The notes beneath the pieces were generated by a model, which saw only the letters and a program-made list of their open reading frames with translations, had not been told where the DNA came from and ran no database searches. Made by a program: the position numbers and the translations under genes. A stretch of DNA of 39,270 nt from Saccharospirillum sp035704555 (lineage in GTDB: Bacteria > Pseudomonadota > Gammaproteobacteria > Pseudomonadales > Natronospirillaceae), in contig DASSWT010000278.1 in NCBI GenBank assembly GCA_035704555.1, forward strand, positions 1 through 39,270. The letters run 5' to 3'. Of the stretch, positions 1-8,320 are shown piece by piece (within the stretch, counting starts at the first letter, position 1; each line of letters starts with the position of its first letter).

Positions 1-1
1 G

Positions 2-433
2 GTGGTGGGCTTTGTCAGCGATGCGGTAGCGAAAGGCGCCAAGGTGGAATGTGGCGGACAGCGACTGCCAGGTAAAGGCTTTTTCTTCCCGCCGACAGTG
101 CTATCCAATGTGCCGGAAAACGCCGACTGTGTTCACGATGAGATATTTGGGCCGGTCGTTGCTATTCAAACATTCGAAGACCAGGACGCTGTGATTAGAC
201 GGGCAAACGATACCGAGTATGGCCTGGTAGCCTATGTGTTCTCTGAAAACATGAAGCGCGCGCTGCAAGTGTGCGAACGGTTGGACTACGGCATGGTCGG
301 CCTGAACCGGGGCCTTGTCAGCGACCCGGCGGCTCCGTTTGGTGGCAGCAAGCAGTCCGGCCTCGGTCGCGAGGGCGGTCATGAAGGTATGCTGGAGTTC
401 ATGGAAACCCAGTACATCTCGGCAACCTGGTAA
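2..433 (+). CDS. Aldehyde dehydrogenase, C-terminal part (succinate-semialdehyde dehydrogenase-like), cut by window edge
   Basis: This is the last 143 codons of an NAD(P)-dependent aldehyde dehydrogenase; the 5' part, including the catalytic Cys and general-base Glu, lies outside the window. Visible family motifs are DEIFGPVV, the EYGL stretch, and the C-terminal PFGGSKQSGLGREGG signature followed by a Phe/Glu-rich oligomerisation tail. The wording NRGLVSDPAAPFGG resembles succinate-semialdehyde dehydrogenases of the GabD group, so oxidation of succinate semialdehyde or a related short omega-oxo acid is the best guess. The exact substrate cannot be read from this part. The first in-frame codon is GTG at 2, but it is almost certainly internal. 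The gene ends 17 bp before a lipoyl-less E2 gene on the same strand, so the two are probably co-transcribed. Confidence 0.85.
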   Translation: MVGFVSDAVAKGAKVECGGQRLPGKGFFFPPTVLSNVPENADCVHDEIFGPVVAIQTFEDQDAVIRRANDTEYGLVAYVFSENMKRALQVCERLDYGMVGLNRGLVSDPAAPFGGSKQSGLGREGGHEGMLEFMETQYISATW

Positions 434-450
434 AGAGAGAGGATTATCGT

Positions 451-1332
451 ATGCACACTGTTGTTGCATCACCAAGCGTTCGAGCGCAAGCGCGTCGCTT
501 ATCGATCGATCTTCAAGCTCTGGCCGACCGACTGGGCAGAACCCAACTTACCATGGATGACCTCAACGGCAATCAGACACTGGAGCAGCCTGTGAACGGG
601 TATAGCAGCTATTGGAACGTTGATCACCGTCAATTCGGACCGGTTGATGAACACAAGACCAGCAAAATTGACCGGGTTGCCTCGGCCAATCTGACGGCTG
701 CGAATGCAGTGATTCCCCAGGTCACTCATCACGATGAAGTGAATTTCAGTGAAGTCGAACGCATACGCGCTCAGTATCGCAGCGAATCCACCGCACGGGG
801 GCTGAAGCTGACGACGCTGCCTTTCTTTGTAAAGGCATTGGCCGTTTCACTGAAAAAGTTTCCAAAGTTCAATGCGTCCCTGAGTGCAGACGGTGACATC
901 CTCCATATGAAAAACTATGTTCATATTGGCATCGCGGTGGATACCGAGCACGGTCTGATGGTCCCGGTCATTCGGGATGCTGACAAAAAGGGCTTGTGGC
1001 AGATTGCGGCAGAGATCGTCGATCTGGCAACACGAGCCAAGTCGAGAAAGCTGGGTCCGGATGAAATGGGGGGTGCCTCCATGACGATCACCAACCTTGG
1101 GGGCATAGGCGGTACCGGTTTCAGCCCCATCGTGAACCCGCCCGAGGTGGCGATTCTGGGCATTACACGCATGCAACAACAACCCGTGTGGAATGGCGAG
1201 GAATTTGTCGCAACGCCGATGGTGCCCTTGGATCTTAGCTATGACCATCGCGTCATTAACGGTGCCGTCGCAGCCCGCTTTCTCAATGACTATGCGCGCA
1301 GCCTGGCTGACCCGCGTTTACTGTTGATATGA
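451..1332 (+). CDS. 2-oxoacid dehydrogenase E2 acyltransferase without lipoyl domain
   Basis: The protein has 293 residues. Residues about 4-37 (ASPSVRAQARRL...) look like a peripheral subunit-binding domain. A linker follows, then from about residue 70 a complete catalytic acyltransferase domain with VIPQVTHHDE, the Ser-loop GGIGGTGFSP and NPPEVAILGI. The active-site motif is DHRVING near residue 266. The catalytic His is present; the Asp of the usual HxxxDG is Asn, as in AceF-type enzymes of the Azotobacter/Pseudomonas group, so activity is plausible. There is no N-terminal lipoyl domain: translation starts at the ATG after a GAGAGAGG ribosome site, and the upstream gene ends at 433. Normal E2 proteins carry one to three lipoyl domains. 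It could work with a lipoyl domain on another subunit, or act as a free acyl-CoA transferase. The substrate is unknown; co-transcription with the preceding aldehyde dehydrogenase suggests a small oxo-acid/aldehyde pathway. Confidence 0.85.
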   Translation: MHTVVASPSVRAQARRLSIDLQALADRLGRTQLTMDDLNGNQTLEQPVNGYSSYWNVDHRQFGPVDEHKTSKIDRVASANLTAANAVIPQVTHHDEVNFSEVERIRAQYRSESTARGLKLTTLPFFVKALAVSLKKFPKFNASLSADGDILHMKNYVHIGIAVDTEHGLMVPVIRDADKKGLWQIAAEIVDLATRAKSRKLGPDEMGGASMTITNLGGIGGTGFSPIVNPPEVAILGITRMQQQPVWNGEEFVATPMVPLDLSYDHRVINGAVAARFLNDYARSLADPRLLLI

Positions 1333-1709
1333 GATAATATAACCACGGGTGGAGTCCAGAAATAATCAACCCTTCAGGCTACCTGAATGTCTGGTTCACC
1401 AAATGGGGGGCATGCCACCAGGCTCGGCCAAAAACAGGCTTGATCTTTCCACCCCTTAGTGTAAGTATCACGGCAACATCAACTAAAGACTACGTTACGA
1501 TAGAAAATGTCTAAGTTCGAACGATCAATGAAAACCTCTGTAACATTCCCCTTCTAGGCCGAATGGTGTACCACCATTCGGCCGCTTTCTGCTTCACGTC
1601 ATAAAAATACTTTCGCTGCCAGCGATCTCCACTGAATTTAACCGACTGTTATCGTCGGCGCTGGCTGCTATCCGCTATTTCGAAACGGTGACTACCCGAG
1701 GGCTTTAGC
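1333..1709. other. Intergenic region, 377 bp, no gene seen
   Basis: No convincing coding frame occupies the stretch between the E2 gene and rnk. It holds one perfect 12-bp hairpin (1557-1583) and presumably the rnk promoter, but I could not pick clear -35/-10 boxes. A GAGGG ribosome site lies just before the rnk ATG. Base composition is noticeably more AT-rich than the flanking genes. Confidence 0.6.
1557..1583 (+). terminator. Perfect 12-bp hairpin, possible terminator of the E2 operon
   Basis: Stem 1557-1568 (GGCCGAATGGTG) pairs perfectly with 1572-1583 around a 3-nt TAC loop. It is followed only by a weak pyrimidine run (GCTTTCTGCTTC) rather than a true T tract. It could therefore be a weak intrinsic terminator, an mRNA-stabilising 3' stem, or a protein site. 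It lies 225 bp past the E2 stop, which is far for a terminator. Confidence 0.45.
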
Positions 1710-2135
1710 ATGAACAGTTTGATTGTCGTATCTGACTTTGATCTGGAACGTTTGGACGCAATTCTCGGAGCGCTTGGTGAAAGGGATAAACCGATCAAAG
1801 ACCGTTTGATCCAAAAACTGGATCAAGCGGACATCCTAGACTCCAAAGACATTCCACCGACCGTCGTCACTCTGAACTCAACAGTCAAGTTTCGACTGTC
1901 CAATACTAAAGAGCCATTGAGGATGACCTTGACCTTACCGTCCCGAATTCCTCAACCGGACGATGCGTTATCCATACTGACACCCACAGGCATCGCATTG
2001 CTCGGCCAAAGTGAGGGTAGCAGTGCCGGTTTTACTCTGATCAATGGTGAATCTGCCACCTTGTGGATTGATGAAATTGTATATCAACCCGAGCGAGGGC
2101 TAATAAAGACCAATAGCAAGCAGTATCCGGGCTAA
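1710..2135 (+). CDS. rnk: Nucleoside diphosphate kinase regulator (Rnk, GreA/GreB-like)
   Basis: At 141 residues it matches the size of Rnk, a small RNA-polymerase-binding protein of the GreA/GreB C-terminal-domain family. A short N-terminal coiled-coil-like arm (about 1-45) precedes an FKBP-like C-terminal domain. Family-typical stretches are PPTVVTLNSTVKFRL, SILTPTGIALLGQ and the end IVYQPER. Members bind the secondary channel region of RNA polymerase and influence nucleoside-diphosphate-kinase levels in enterics and pseudomonads. The gene stands alone, with the Lrp-type regulator converging from the other side 58 bp downstream. The ATG is preceded by GAGGG. Confidence 0.85.
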   Translation: MNSLIVVSDFDLERLDAILGALGERDKPIKDRLIQKLDQADILDSKDIPPTVVTLNSTVKFRLSNTKEPLRMTLTLPSRIPQPDDALSILTPTGIALLGQSEGSSAGFTLINGESATLWIDEIVYQPERGLIKTNSKQYPG

Positions 2136-2193
2136 CACCAGCCTCCTGTTAAAACCTGCTTTCAGGCGTTGGCACATTGCCAGACCCAAAGAG

Positions 2194-2682
2194 TCAGTCA
2201 ACGGGAATGGCTACCGCCTGATGCTCTTTTGTGGTCTCCATGACGATATAACTCTTGGAGTTCTTTACCCCGGGAAGCTGTAAGAGCATGTCACCCAGCA
2301 GTGCGCGATACTGCGACATATCCTTGAGCCGGGCTTTCAGGAGGTAGTCAGCATCGCCGGAAATCAGATGGCATTCCAGGATATAGGGTAGCTTCTCTAT
2401 CGCTTGGCTGAAGTTTCTAAAGGCATCAGTCGATTGATACGACAAAGATATCTCTACAAACACCAATAAACTGTACCCCAGAAGCTCAGGATCAACGTTT
2501 GCCTGGTAGCCCTTGATATAGCCGTCACGTTCCAGGCGGCGAACTCGTTCAATGCACGGTGTGGTGGTTAATCCAACCCGATCCGCCAGATCAGTAAAAG
2601 ACTGTCGCCCGTCCTCCTGCAAGGCGGCCAATATACGCCGGTCAATCCGATCAAGCGGGCGCGTACCGGAGGTTTGAGCCAT
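2194..2682 (-). CDS. Lrp/AsnC-family transcriptional regulator, probable regulator of dadA-dadX
   Basis: A 162-residue Lrp-type protein. Residues about 9-70 form the AsnC winged helix-turn-helix (LDRIDRRILAALQEDGR, then TPCIERVRRLERDGYI). The rest is the RAM/AsnC ligand-binding domain, with the family-typical ISGDADYLLKARL and LPGVKNSKSYIVMET. It is transcribed divergently from dadA across a 160-bp AT-rich gap. This arrangement matches known dad loci, where an Lrp or DadR protein senses alanine and activates dadA-dadX. The sequence is also close to global Lrp, so whether it is Lrp or a dedicated DadR cannot be settled here. The target assignment is inferred from position. Confidence 0.88.
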   Translation of the reverse strand: MAQTSGTRPLDRIDRRILAALQEDGRQSFTDLADRVGLTTTPCIERVRRLERDGYIKGYQANVDPELLGYSLLVFVEISLSYQSTDAFRNFSQAIEKLPYILECHLISGDADYLLKARLKDMSQYRALLGDMLLQLPGVKNSKSYIVMETTKEHQAVAIPVD

Positions 2683-2842
2683 AGCATATTCTCCTGCCTA
2701 TAGACATCATTTCAACAAACTATCCTGTGAGAACCTTTTTTTAAGAAAATATATATTCCAATATTACAATACAATAGGCAATTGAATAGGCGCAAAAACG
2801 TGTAAATAAAGGGTTGTACTTACTCTGTCTTTGGGGAGCACT

Positions 2843-4135
2843 ATGCATATCATCATTCTGGGCAGCGGTGTTATCGGAGTCACCAGCGCCTGGTATCTGG
2901 CCCAGGCCGGACATCAGGTAACTGTGGTTGATCGTCAGCCTGAATCGGCCCTCGAAACCAGTTACGCCAACGCCGGGCAAATTTCCCCTGGCTACTCTGC
3001 CCCCTGGGCCGCCCCTGGCGTCCCGTTGAAAGCCATTAAGTGGTTGATGCAGGACTTGGCGCCACTGAAGATCACACCTCAGCTCGACACGCATCAGTGG
3101 CGCTGGTTGCTGAGCATGCTGATGAACTGCACCTCAGCTGCCTACGAGACGAATAAATCCCGAATGCTCAGAGTAGCGGAATACAGCCGGGACAGCCTAA
3201 TCTCCCTGCGCAAGGAAACGGGTATCGCTTATGACCATCGAGCTCAGGGGCTGATACAACTGTTTCGCACCAACAAACAAGTCAAGTCATCCGAGCTCGA
3301 CAAGAGAATTCTGGATGGCTGCGGAGTTGCCTATGAAACACTGGGGGTCGAAGACTGTATCCAGCATGAGCCGGCTCTCGGATACGTCGCTCACAAGATA
3401 AAAGGCGGATTGCGCCTGCCGGGAGACGAGACAGGCGACTGCTTCCTGTTTACCCAGAGACTCACCAGGCTGTGCCAGGAAGCGGGGGTCAGGTTCTTGT
3501 TCGATACCCGGGTACAGTCGCTGATACGGCATAAAAACCAGATCGTCGCTGTCGATACCGAGCATGGCGAACTGAAAGCTGACGGATACCTGGTCGCCAT
3601 GGGCAGTTTCAGCCATCAGTTGGTAAAGCCGCTGGGTATGTATTTACCGATCTACCCCGTTAAAGGCTACTCCCTCACGCTGCCTGTCCTCAATGCCAGC
3701 CGCGCGCCGGAATCCACCGTTATGGATGAGACACACAAAGTCGCCATCAGTCGGCTGGGGAATCGTATCCGGGTCGGCGGGACCGCAGAACTGAGTGGCT
3801 ACAACCTGGCGCTGTCTCCCGACCGGCTGCGCAACGTCATGCACGTTGTTTCGGATCTGTTTGGTGGCGCGACGGATTTGGCGCAAGCCGAACCCTGGAC
3901 CGGTCTGCGCCCCATGACACCGGACGGGACGCCCATTATTGGTAAAACCCCCGTTGAAAACCTCTTCCTGAACACCGGCCACGGAACTCTGGGTTGGACC
4001 ATGTCAGTCGGTTCCGCCAAGCTGGTCACAGACCTTATCGGTGGAAAAACACCCGGCATCGACCCGGAAGGATTAAGCCTGGAACGCTATTCAAAAAAGT
4101 CGGGACGCAGAATCGCATGGCGACCTGCAACATGA
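2843..4135 (+). CDS. dadA: D-amino acid dehydrogenase small subunit
   Basis: A flavoprotein of 430 residues that oxidises D-amino acids, mainly D-alanine, to 2-oxo acids and ammonia, passing electrons to the respiratory chain at the inner membrane. The N-terminus has the FAD-binding GSGVIGVTSAWYLAQAG fold followed by the acidic end VVDR. Family-typical features are ETSYANAGQISPGYSAPWAAPG and, near the C-terminus, GLRPMTPDGTPIIG and NTGHGTLGWTMS. The ATG at 2843 is chosen because GGGGAG sits 4-9 bp upstream; a TTG four codons earlier is an unlikely alternative. Length agrees with DadA of Pseudomonas and E. coli (about 432). It precedes an alanine racemase gene, giving L-Ala to D-Ala to pyruvate. 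The divergent Lrp-type gene is the likely regulator. Confidence 0.95.
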   Translation: MHIIILGSGVIGVTSAWYLAQAGHQVTVVDRQPESALETSYANAGQISPGYSAPWAAPGVPLKAIKWLMQDLAPLKITPQLDTHQWRWLLSMLMNCTSAAYETNKSRMLRVAEYSRDSLISLRKETGIAYDHRAQGLIQLFRTNKQVKSSELDKRILDGCGVAYETLGVEDCIQHEPALGYVAHKIKGGLRLPGDETGDCFLFTQRLTRLCQEAGVRFLFDTRVQSLIRHKNQIVAVDTEHGELKADGYLVAMGSFSHQLVKPLGMYLPIYPVKGYSLTLPVLNASRAPESTVMDETHKVAISRLGNRIRVGGTAELSGYNLALSPDRLRNVMHVVSDLFGGATDLAQAEPWTGLRPMTPDGTPIIGKTPVENLFLNTGHGTLGWTMSVGSAKLVTDLIGGKTPGIDPEGLSLERYSKKSGRRIAWRPAT

Positions 4136-4233
4136 GCAGTGCCGCAGCGGCCCCGGCTCCAGGACCTCACTCGCAAGCGCTGCTGAACCGGGCTGGAGCA
4201 ACAGCCATAGAAAACGTCTTGATGGTTCGCTAG
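4132..4233 (+). CDS. Short ORF between dadA and dadX, possibly a RidA-family remnant
   Basis: A 33-codon ORF whose ATG overlaps the dadA stop (ATGA), which is typical of translational coupling. Its product starts MSSAAAAPAPGPHSQALLN. The piece APxxxGPHSQA is reminiscent of the N-terminus of RidA/YjgF enamine/imine deaminases (APAAIGPYSQA). In Pseudomonas aeruginosa a RidA-family gene sits at this place between dadA and dadX. Nothing else of a RidA domain follows before the TAG, so it would be a decayed stub. Alternatively it is a chance ORF or a leader coupling dadA to dadX. The resemblance is only about ten residues. Confidence 0.25.
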   Translation: MSSAAAAPAPGPHSQALLNRAGATAIENVLMVR

Positions 4234-4246
4234 GGAGACATAAAAC

Positions 4247-5365
4247 GTGGCCCGAAATCTCTTTGCAGACATCCACCTCGATGCCATTTGCCATAACTAC
4301 CGGCTGGCGAAGTCCATGGCCCGGCCCGGCACCGGCTGCATCGCCATCGTCAAGGCCGACGCTTACGGGCATGGAGCGGTTCCGGTTGCGCAAGCTCTTG
4401 CAAAACAGGCTGATGCCCTGGGCGTTGCCTGCATCGAAGAGGCGATGGAACTGCGGGATGCGAACATTTCAATTCCGATTCTGTTGCTGGAGGGTTTTTT
4501 TGAAAAATCAGAGTTGCCTGAACTGATTAAGCATCGGTTATGGACCGTTATTCATAGCTTTAAACAACTGGAAGAGCTGGAGGCTTATGCGCACCAATCG
4601 GGCGGCCTGCAAGGGTTGCCAGTATGGGTGAAAGTCGATACCGGCATGCATAGACTGGGGTTCGAACTGACTGACCTTGAACCGGCAATGACTCGAATAC
4701 AGGCACTGCCCAGCGTCGGTCCAATAACGTTAATGAGTCACTTTGCCAATGCTGACTGTTCGCAGGATGCATCAACCAGGCAGCAAATCGCAAAATTGTC
4801 TCAGCTTTCTCCGGGTAATACTGCCCGCGCGGGAATTTGGAAAAACCTGACTTTCAGCCTCAGTAATTCAGCAGCCACTCTGGCCTGGCCAACAGCGCAT
4901 TATGACTGGCTAAGACCTGGCATCATGTTGTATGGCGCAAACCCGATTGGTGAGTCGGTCATGGGCATCAGGGACCTCAAGCCAGCCATGACGCTGAGTA
5001 CCGAGCTGATCGCCATTCGTGATGTCCCAGCAGGCGAAGCTGTCGGTTATGGGTCCACTTTTCACTGCAACCAACCGACACGTATCGGTACCCTGGCGAT
5101 CGGCTATGCCGATGGCTACTCCCGTCACGCCAGAAACGGGACTCCGGTATTTCTCAATGGCCGGCGCGCTCACCTTGCCGGACGCGTATCCATGGATATG
5201 ATCACCATCGACCTGACTGATCATCAGGAAGCTAAAATCGGTGACAGAGTGGAGCTATGGGGCGAGAACATTCCGGTAGACGAGGTTGCCGCCTGCTGCG
5301 ATACCATCGCCTACACGCTGCTTAGCGGACTAACCCGGCGGGTATGCCGCCGGTACCCAAGTTGA
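4247..5365 (+). CDS. dadX: Alanine racemase, catabolic type
   Basis: A PLP-dependent racemase interconverting L- and D-alanine, 372 residues (family usual 355-375). The PLP lysine is K36 in VKADAYGHG. The second catalytic base is Y268 in AVGYGSTF. Other family motifs are KVDTGMHRLGF, MSHFANAD, PGIMLYGANP and GRVSMDMITIDL. It starts with GTG at 4247 after a GGGAGA ribosome site. Position directly downstream of dadA points to the catabolic isozyme that feeds D-alanine to DadA, rather than the housekeeping Alr for cell-wall synthesis. Confidence 0.94.
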   Translation: MARNLFADIHLDAICHNYRLAKSMARPGTGCIAIVKADAYGHGAVPVAQALAKQADALGVACIEEAMELRDANISIPILLLEGFFEKSELPELIKHRLWTVIHSFKQLEELEAYAHQSGGLQGLPVWVKVDTGMHRLGFELTDLEPAMTRIQALPSVGPITLMSHFANADCSQDASTRQQIAKLSQLSPGNTARAGIWKNLTFSLSNSAATLAWPTAHYDWLRPGIMLYGANPIGESVMGIRDLKPAMTLSTELIAIRDVPAGEAVGYGSTFHCNQPTRIGTLAIGYADGYSRHARNGTPVFLNGRRAHLAGRVSMDMITIDLTDHQEAKIGDRVELWGENIPVDEVAACCDTIAYTLLSGLTRRVCRRYPS

Positions 5366-5504
5366 GACATTTGACGCGACAATCGCTCAGGCTTTTTACA
5401 ATCTGCTAAAACTCAGTCAAGATAACTTCCCGGGTTAAACACAACGACAACAACAAAAACATCGAGTAAAACCCAGTCTGATACTGATTTAAGGAAGGTT
5501 CATC

Positions 5505-7046
5505 ATGCCAAGTGAACGCTTAGCGAGCTCTGGTTCGCATTCGCCGTTTCGGTGTCTGGGTATTGTCGGCACCGGTGCTATGGGGCGCGGCATCGCGCAA
5601 ATCGCGGCCGAGGCCGGGCTAATTGTGAAACTGTATGATCAGAATGTCCGGGCAACCGATGCCGCACTCGATTTCGTTTACGGGCTGTGGCACAAAAAGG
5701 TGGCTAAAAAGAAGTTGACCGAAGCGGATTCGCAACGGTATCAATCCTCACTGAAAGCCTGTTCAACACTGTCGGATCTCTCCGACTGCGATGTGGTAAT
5801 CGAAGCCATTGTCGAGAGTGTTGAAGCCAAACAGGCGCTTTTCGTGAACCTCGAATCTCTGGTGTCTGGATCCACCATTCTGGCCACCAATACCTCATCG
5901 CTATCGGTCACGGAAATCGCTTCCGGCTGTCAGCGGCCGGCTCAGGTTATCGGGTTTCACTTCTTTAACCCGGTGCCGCTGATGAAAATAGTCGAGGTGA
6001 TTCCCAGCGTAAATACCGCACCTGAGGTGCTCAGTCGAATGACAGAGTTCGGGCACCTACTGGGGCACTATACCGCCCAAACAACGGATACGCCGGGCTT
6101 TCTGGTTAACCACGCCGGACGCGCTTTCGGGACGGAGGCTTTGCGCATTCTAGCCGAAGGCAGTGCCAGTGTAGCCGACATCGATCGCATCATGACCGAC
6201 CAGGGTGGGTTTCGCATGGGGCCCTTCACGCTGATGGATCTGACCGGGTTGGATGTGTCAGGTGCAGTGATGGAGAGTATTTACCACCAGTACTATCAGG
6301 AGCCGCGCTACCGGCCAGACTATCTGGTTCAGCAACGCATCAAAGCCGGGCTACTGGGCCGTAAAACCGGAGCTGGCTTCTACCACTATTCAGAAGGTCA
6401 GCAGCAATGGCCTGATGAACCCGTTTTTGAACGCACCGCGCCCTGCCCGGTCTGGATCAGCCCTGAAGATGAAAACGGGCATGCCCAGTTGCAGACACTG
6501 GTTGAAACAGCCGGTTGGCCATTGGCCGATTCAGCGCAGGATCCCGCTGCGCTGTGCCTGGTAACCCCCTGGGGCGAAGATGTCAGCGACTGTGCGTTGC
6601 GCCAGGGTTTACCGCCGGAGCGTACTCTGGGTATCGATATGCTTGCCGGGCTGGACGGGCGCCGCAGCCTGATGACGAGCCCGGCTACCGACCCTGAGAT
6701 CACCCGGGCCGCACTGACGTTGCTCAGCAATGACGGCACCCCGGTGACCCGCCTGAAAGACAGCCCGGGCTTCGTGTTACAGCGAATCATCGCCTGCATC
6801 GTTAACGTCGGATGCGACATTGCACAGCAGGGCATAGCAACACCGGAGACCATCAACCGGGCGGTGGAACTGGGTCTTGGTTACCCCAGGGGCCCGCTGG
6901 CACTGGGTGATCACTACGGGTCAGCCCGAATTCTGGCGATCCTGCAGCAACTGCTGCTCAGCACCGGGGACCCACGCTATCGGCCAAGCCCCTGGCTGCG
7001 CCGCCGCGCCTTGCTGGGCCTGCCGCTGACCACCGAAGAACGCTGA
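5505..7046 (+). CDS. paaH: 3-hydroxyacyl-CoA dehydrogenase, PaaH-like (3-hydroxyadipyl-CoA type)
   Basis: At 513 residues this has the two-module layout of PaaH/PaaC enzymes. An NAD-binding Rossmann domain (GIVGTGAMGRGIAQIAAEAG near residue 20) carries the catalytic His in GFHFFNPVPLMKIVEV. A first 3HCDH C-domain follows (TPGFLVNHAGRAFGTEALR), then a second related C-domain ending LGLGYPRGPLALGD. It oxidises a 3-hydroxyacyl-CoA to the 3-oxoacyl-CoA with NAD. The 3-hydroxyadipyl-CoA assignment rests on overall family style and on the thiolase next to it. No ring-oxidising phenylacetate genes (paaABCDE) are seen here, so general dicarboxyl- or fatty-acyl-CoA oxidation is equally possible. The GGAAGG ribosome site supports the ATG at 5505. 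Confidence 0.85.
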   Translation: MPSERLASSGSHSPFRCLGIVGTGAMGRGIAQIAAEAGLIVKLYDQNVRATDAALDFVYGLWHKKVAKKKLTEADSQRYQSSLKACSTLSDLSDCDVVIEAIVESVEAKQALFVNLESLVSGSTILATNTSSLSVTEIASGCQRPAQVIGFHFFNPVPLMKIVEVIPSVNTAPEVLSRMTEFGHLLGHYTAQTTDTPGFLVNHAGRAFGTEALRILAEGSASVADIDRIMTDQGGFRMGPFTLMDLTGLDVSGAVMESIYHQYYQEPRYRPDYLVQQRIKAGLLGRKTGAGFYHYSEGQQQWPDEPVFERTAPCPVWISPEDENGHAQLQTLVETAGWPLADSAQDPAALCLVTPWGEDVSDCALRQGLPPERTLGIDMLAGLDGRRSLMTSPATDPEITRAALTLLSNDGTPVTRLKDSPGFVLQRIIACIVNVGCDIAQQGIATPETINRAVELGLGYPRGPLALGDHYGSARILAILQQLLLSTGDPRYRPSPWLRRRALLGLPLTTEER

Positions 7047-7114
7047 TGGTTGAAGCCTAAACCTGTTAACCTTGATTCAATAACAAAAACAGTCTGTTCA
7101 ACCCTGAGGTTTGC

Positions 7115-8320
7115 ATGCAAGACGCCTTTATCTACGATGGAATTCGCACCCCCTTTGGTCGCTTCGGTGGCCAGTTGGCCGGCACCCGTCCGGACGACAT
7201 GCTCAGCCTGGTGATTCGCACCCTGGTGGAGCGCAACGCCTTTGTGCCCGAACAGTTTGAAGACGTCATTGCCGGGTGCAGCAATCAGGCCGGAGAGGAT
7301 TCCCGCAATGTCGCCCGCCATGCCGCTTTACTGGCGGGTCTGCCGGTCTCGGTTGCCGGCCAGACGGTTAATCGCTTGTGTGGCAGTGGCCTGGCGGCGG
7401 TGATGGATGTCTCAAGGGCAATCCGCTGTCAGGAAGGCGAGCTATACATCGCCGGCGGTGTCGAAAGCATGAGCCGGGCGCCCTATGTGCTGGCCAAAGC
7501 CGATAGCCCCTACGCCCGTGACCAGAAGCTGTACGATTCCGTTATCGGCGCCCGCTTTGCCAACCCGAGACTTGAAGCCGGGTTCGGTACCGACAGCATG
7601 CCGGAGACAGCCGACAATGTAGCCGCCGAACTTGATTTGCCACGGGATCAGGCCGATGCCTTTGCTGCCCGTTCGCAATCTCTCTACCAGCAGGCACTGA
7701 CGCGCGGGTTTTACGATCAGGAACTGGTGCCGGTAGAGGTCAGCCAGGGGCGCAAGCAACCGCCGTTACAAATAGTGGCCGATGAACACCCTCGCCCGGG
7801 TACCTCCGCCGAAAAGTTGGCCACCCTGCCACCGCTGTTTAACGGCGGTGTGGTAACAGCTGGCAATGCATCGGGCATTAACGACGGCGCTGCGGCGTTG
7901 ATTCTGGGAAGCCAGAAAGCCGGAGAAGCGGCGGGCGTTCAACCCAGGGGTCGTATCATCAGTTGCGCCGTGGCGGGTGTGGAACCCAGAGTCATGGGCC
8001 TGGGGCCGGTACCTGCGTCGCGCAAGGCACTGGAGCGGGCCGGTTTGACGCTGGCCGATATGGATGTGATCGAAATTAACGAAGCCTTTGCAGTCCAGGT
8101 TTTGGGGTGCGCCAAACAGTTGGGACTGGCCTTCGACGACGCGCGCTTTAATGCCAATGGCGGTGCCATCGCCATTGGTCACCCACTCGGGGCCTCGGGT
8201 GCGCGCCTGGCGCTAACGGCGTTGCGGCAACTGGAGGAGAAGCAAGAACGGTATGCTCTGGTGACGCTGTGCATCGGTGTAGGTCAGGGAATTGCCCTGA
8301 TCATTGAGCGGTGTCGCTGA
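7115..8320 (+). CDS. paaJ: Acetyl-CoA acyltransferase, PaaJ/PcaF-like (3-oxoadipyl-CoA thiolase type)
   Basis: A thiolase-superfamily enzyme of 401 residues that cleaves 3-oxoacyl-CoA with CoA into acetyl-CoA and a shortened acyl-CoA. The nucleophilic Cys is in NRLCGSGLAAV (about residue 90). The GGVESMSRAPYV motif follows, and the C-terminal catalytic pieces are NEAFAVQ, NANGGAIAIGHPLGASGAR and CIGVGQG. The opening IRTPFGRFGG, the GCSNQAGEDSRNVAR stretch and CIGVGQG fit beta-ketoadipyl-CoA thiolases best. It lies 68 bp after the paaH-like gene, and its stop overlaps the start of the next gene (TGATG), indicating a single operon with coupled translation. Substrate range is inference. Confidence 0.88.
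   Translation: MQDAFIYDGIRTPFGRFGGQLAGTRPDDMLSLVIRTLVERNAFVPEQFEDVIAGCSNQAGEDSRNVARHAALLAGLPVSVAGQTVNRLCGSGLAAVMDVSRAIRCQEGELYIAGGVESMSRAPYVLAKADSPYARDQKLYDSVIGARFANPRLEAGFGTDSMPETADNVAAELDLPRDQADAFAARSQSLYQQALTRGFYDQELVPVEVSQGRKQPPLQIVADEHPRPGTSAEKLATLPPLFNGGVVTAGNASGINDGAAALILGSQKAGEAAGVQPRGRIISCAVAGVEPRVMGLGPVPASRKALERAGLTLADMDVIEINEAFAVQVLGCAKQLGLAFDDARFNANGGAIAIGHPLGASGARLALTALRQLEEKQERYALVTLCIGVGQGIALIIERCR

Noticed and set aside
1236..1260. Asp-to-Asn change in the HxxxDG motif of the short E2 as a sign of inactivity
   Set aside because: AceF-type E2 enzymes of Azotobacter and Pseudomonas naturally have Asn here, so it does not imply loss of function.
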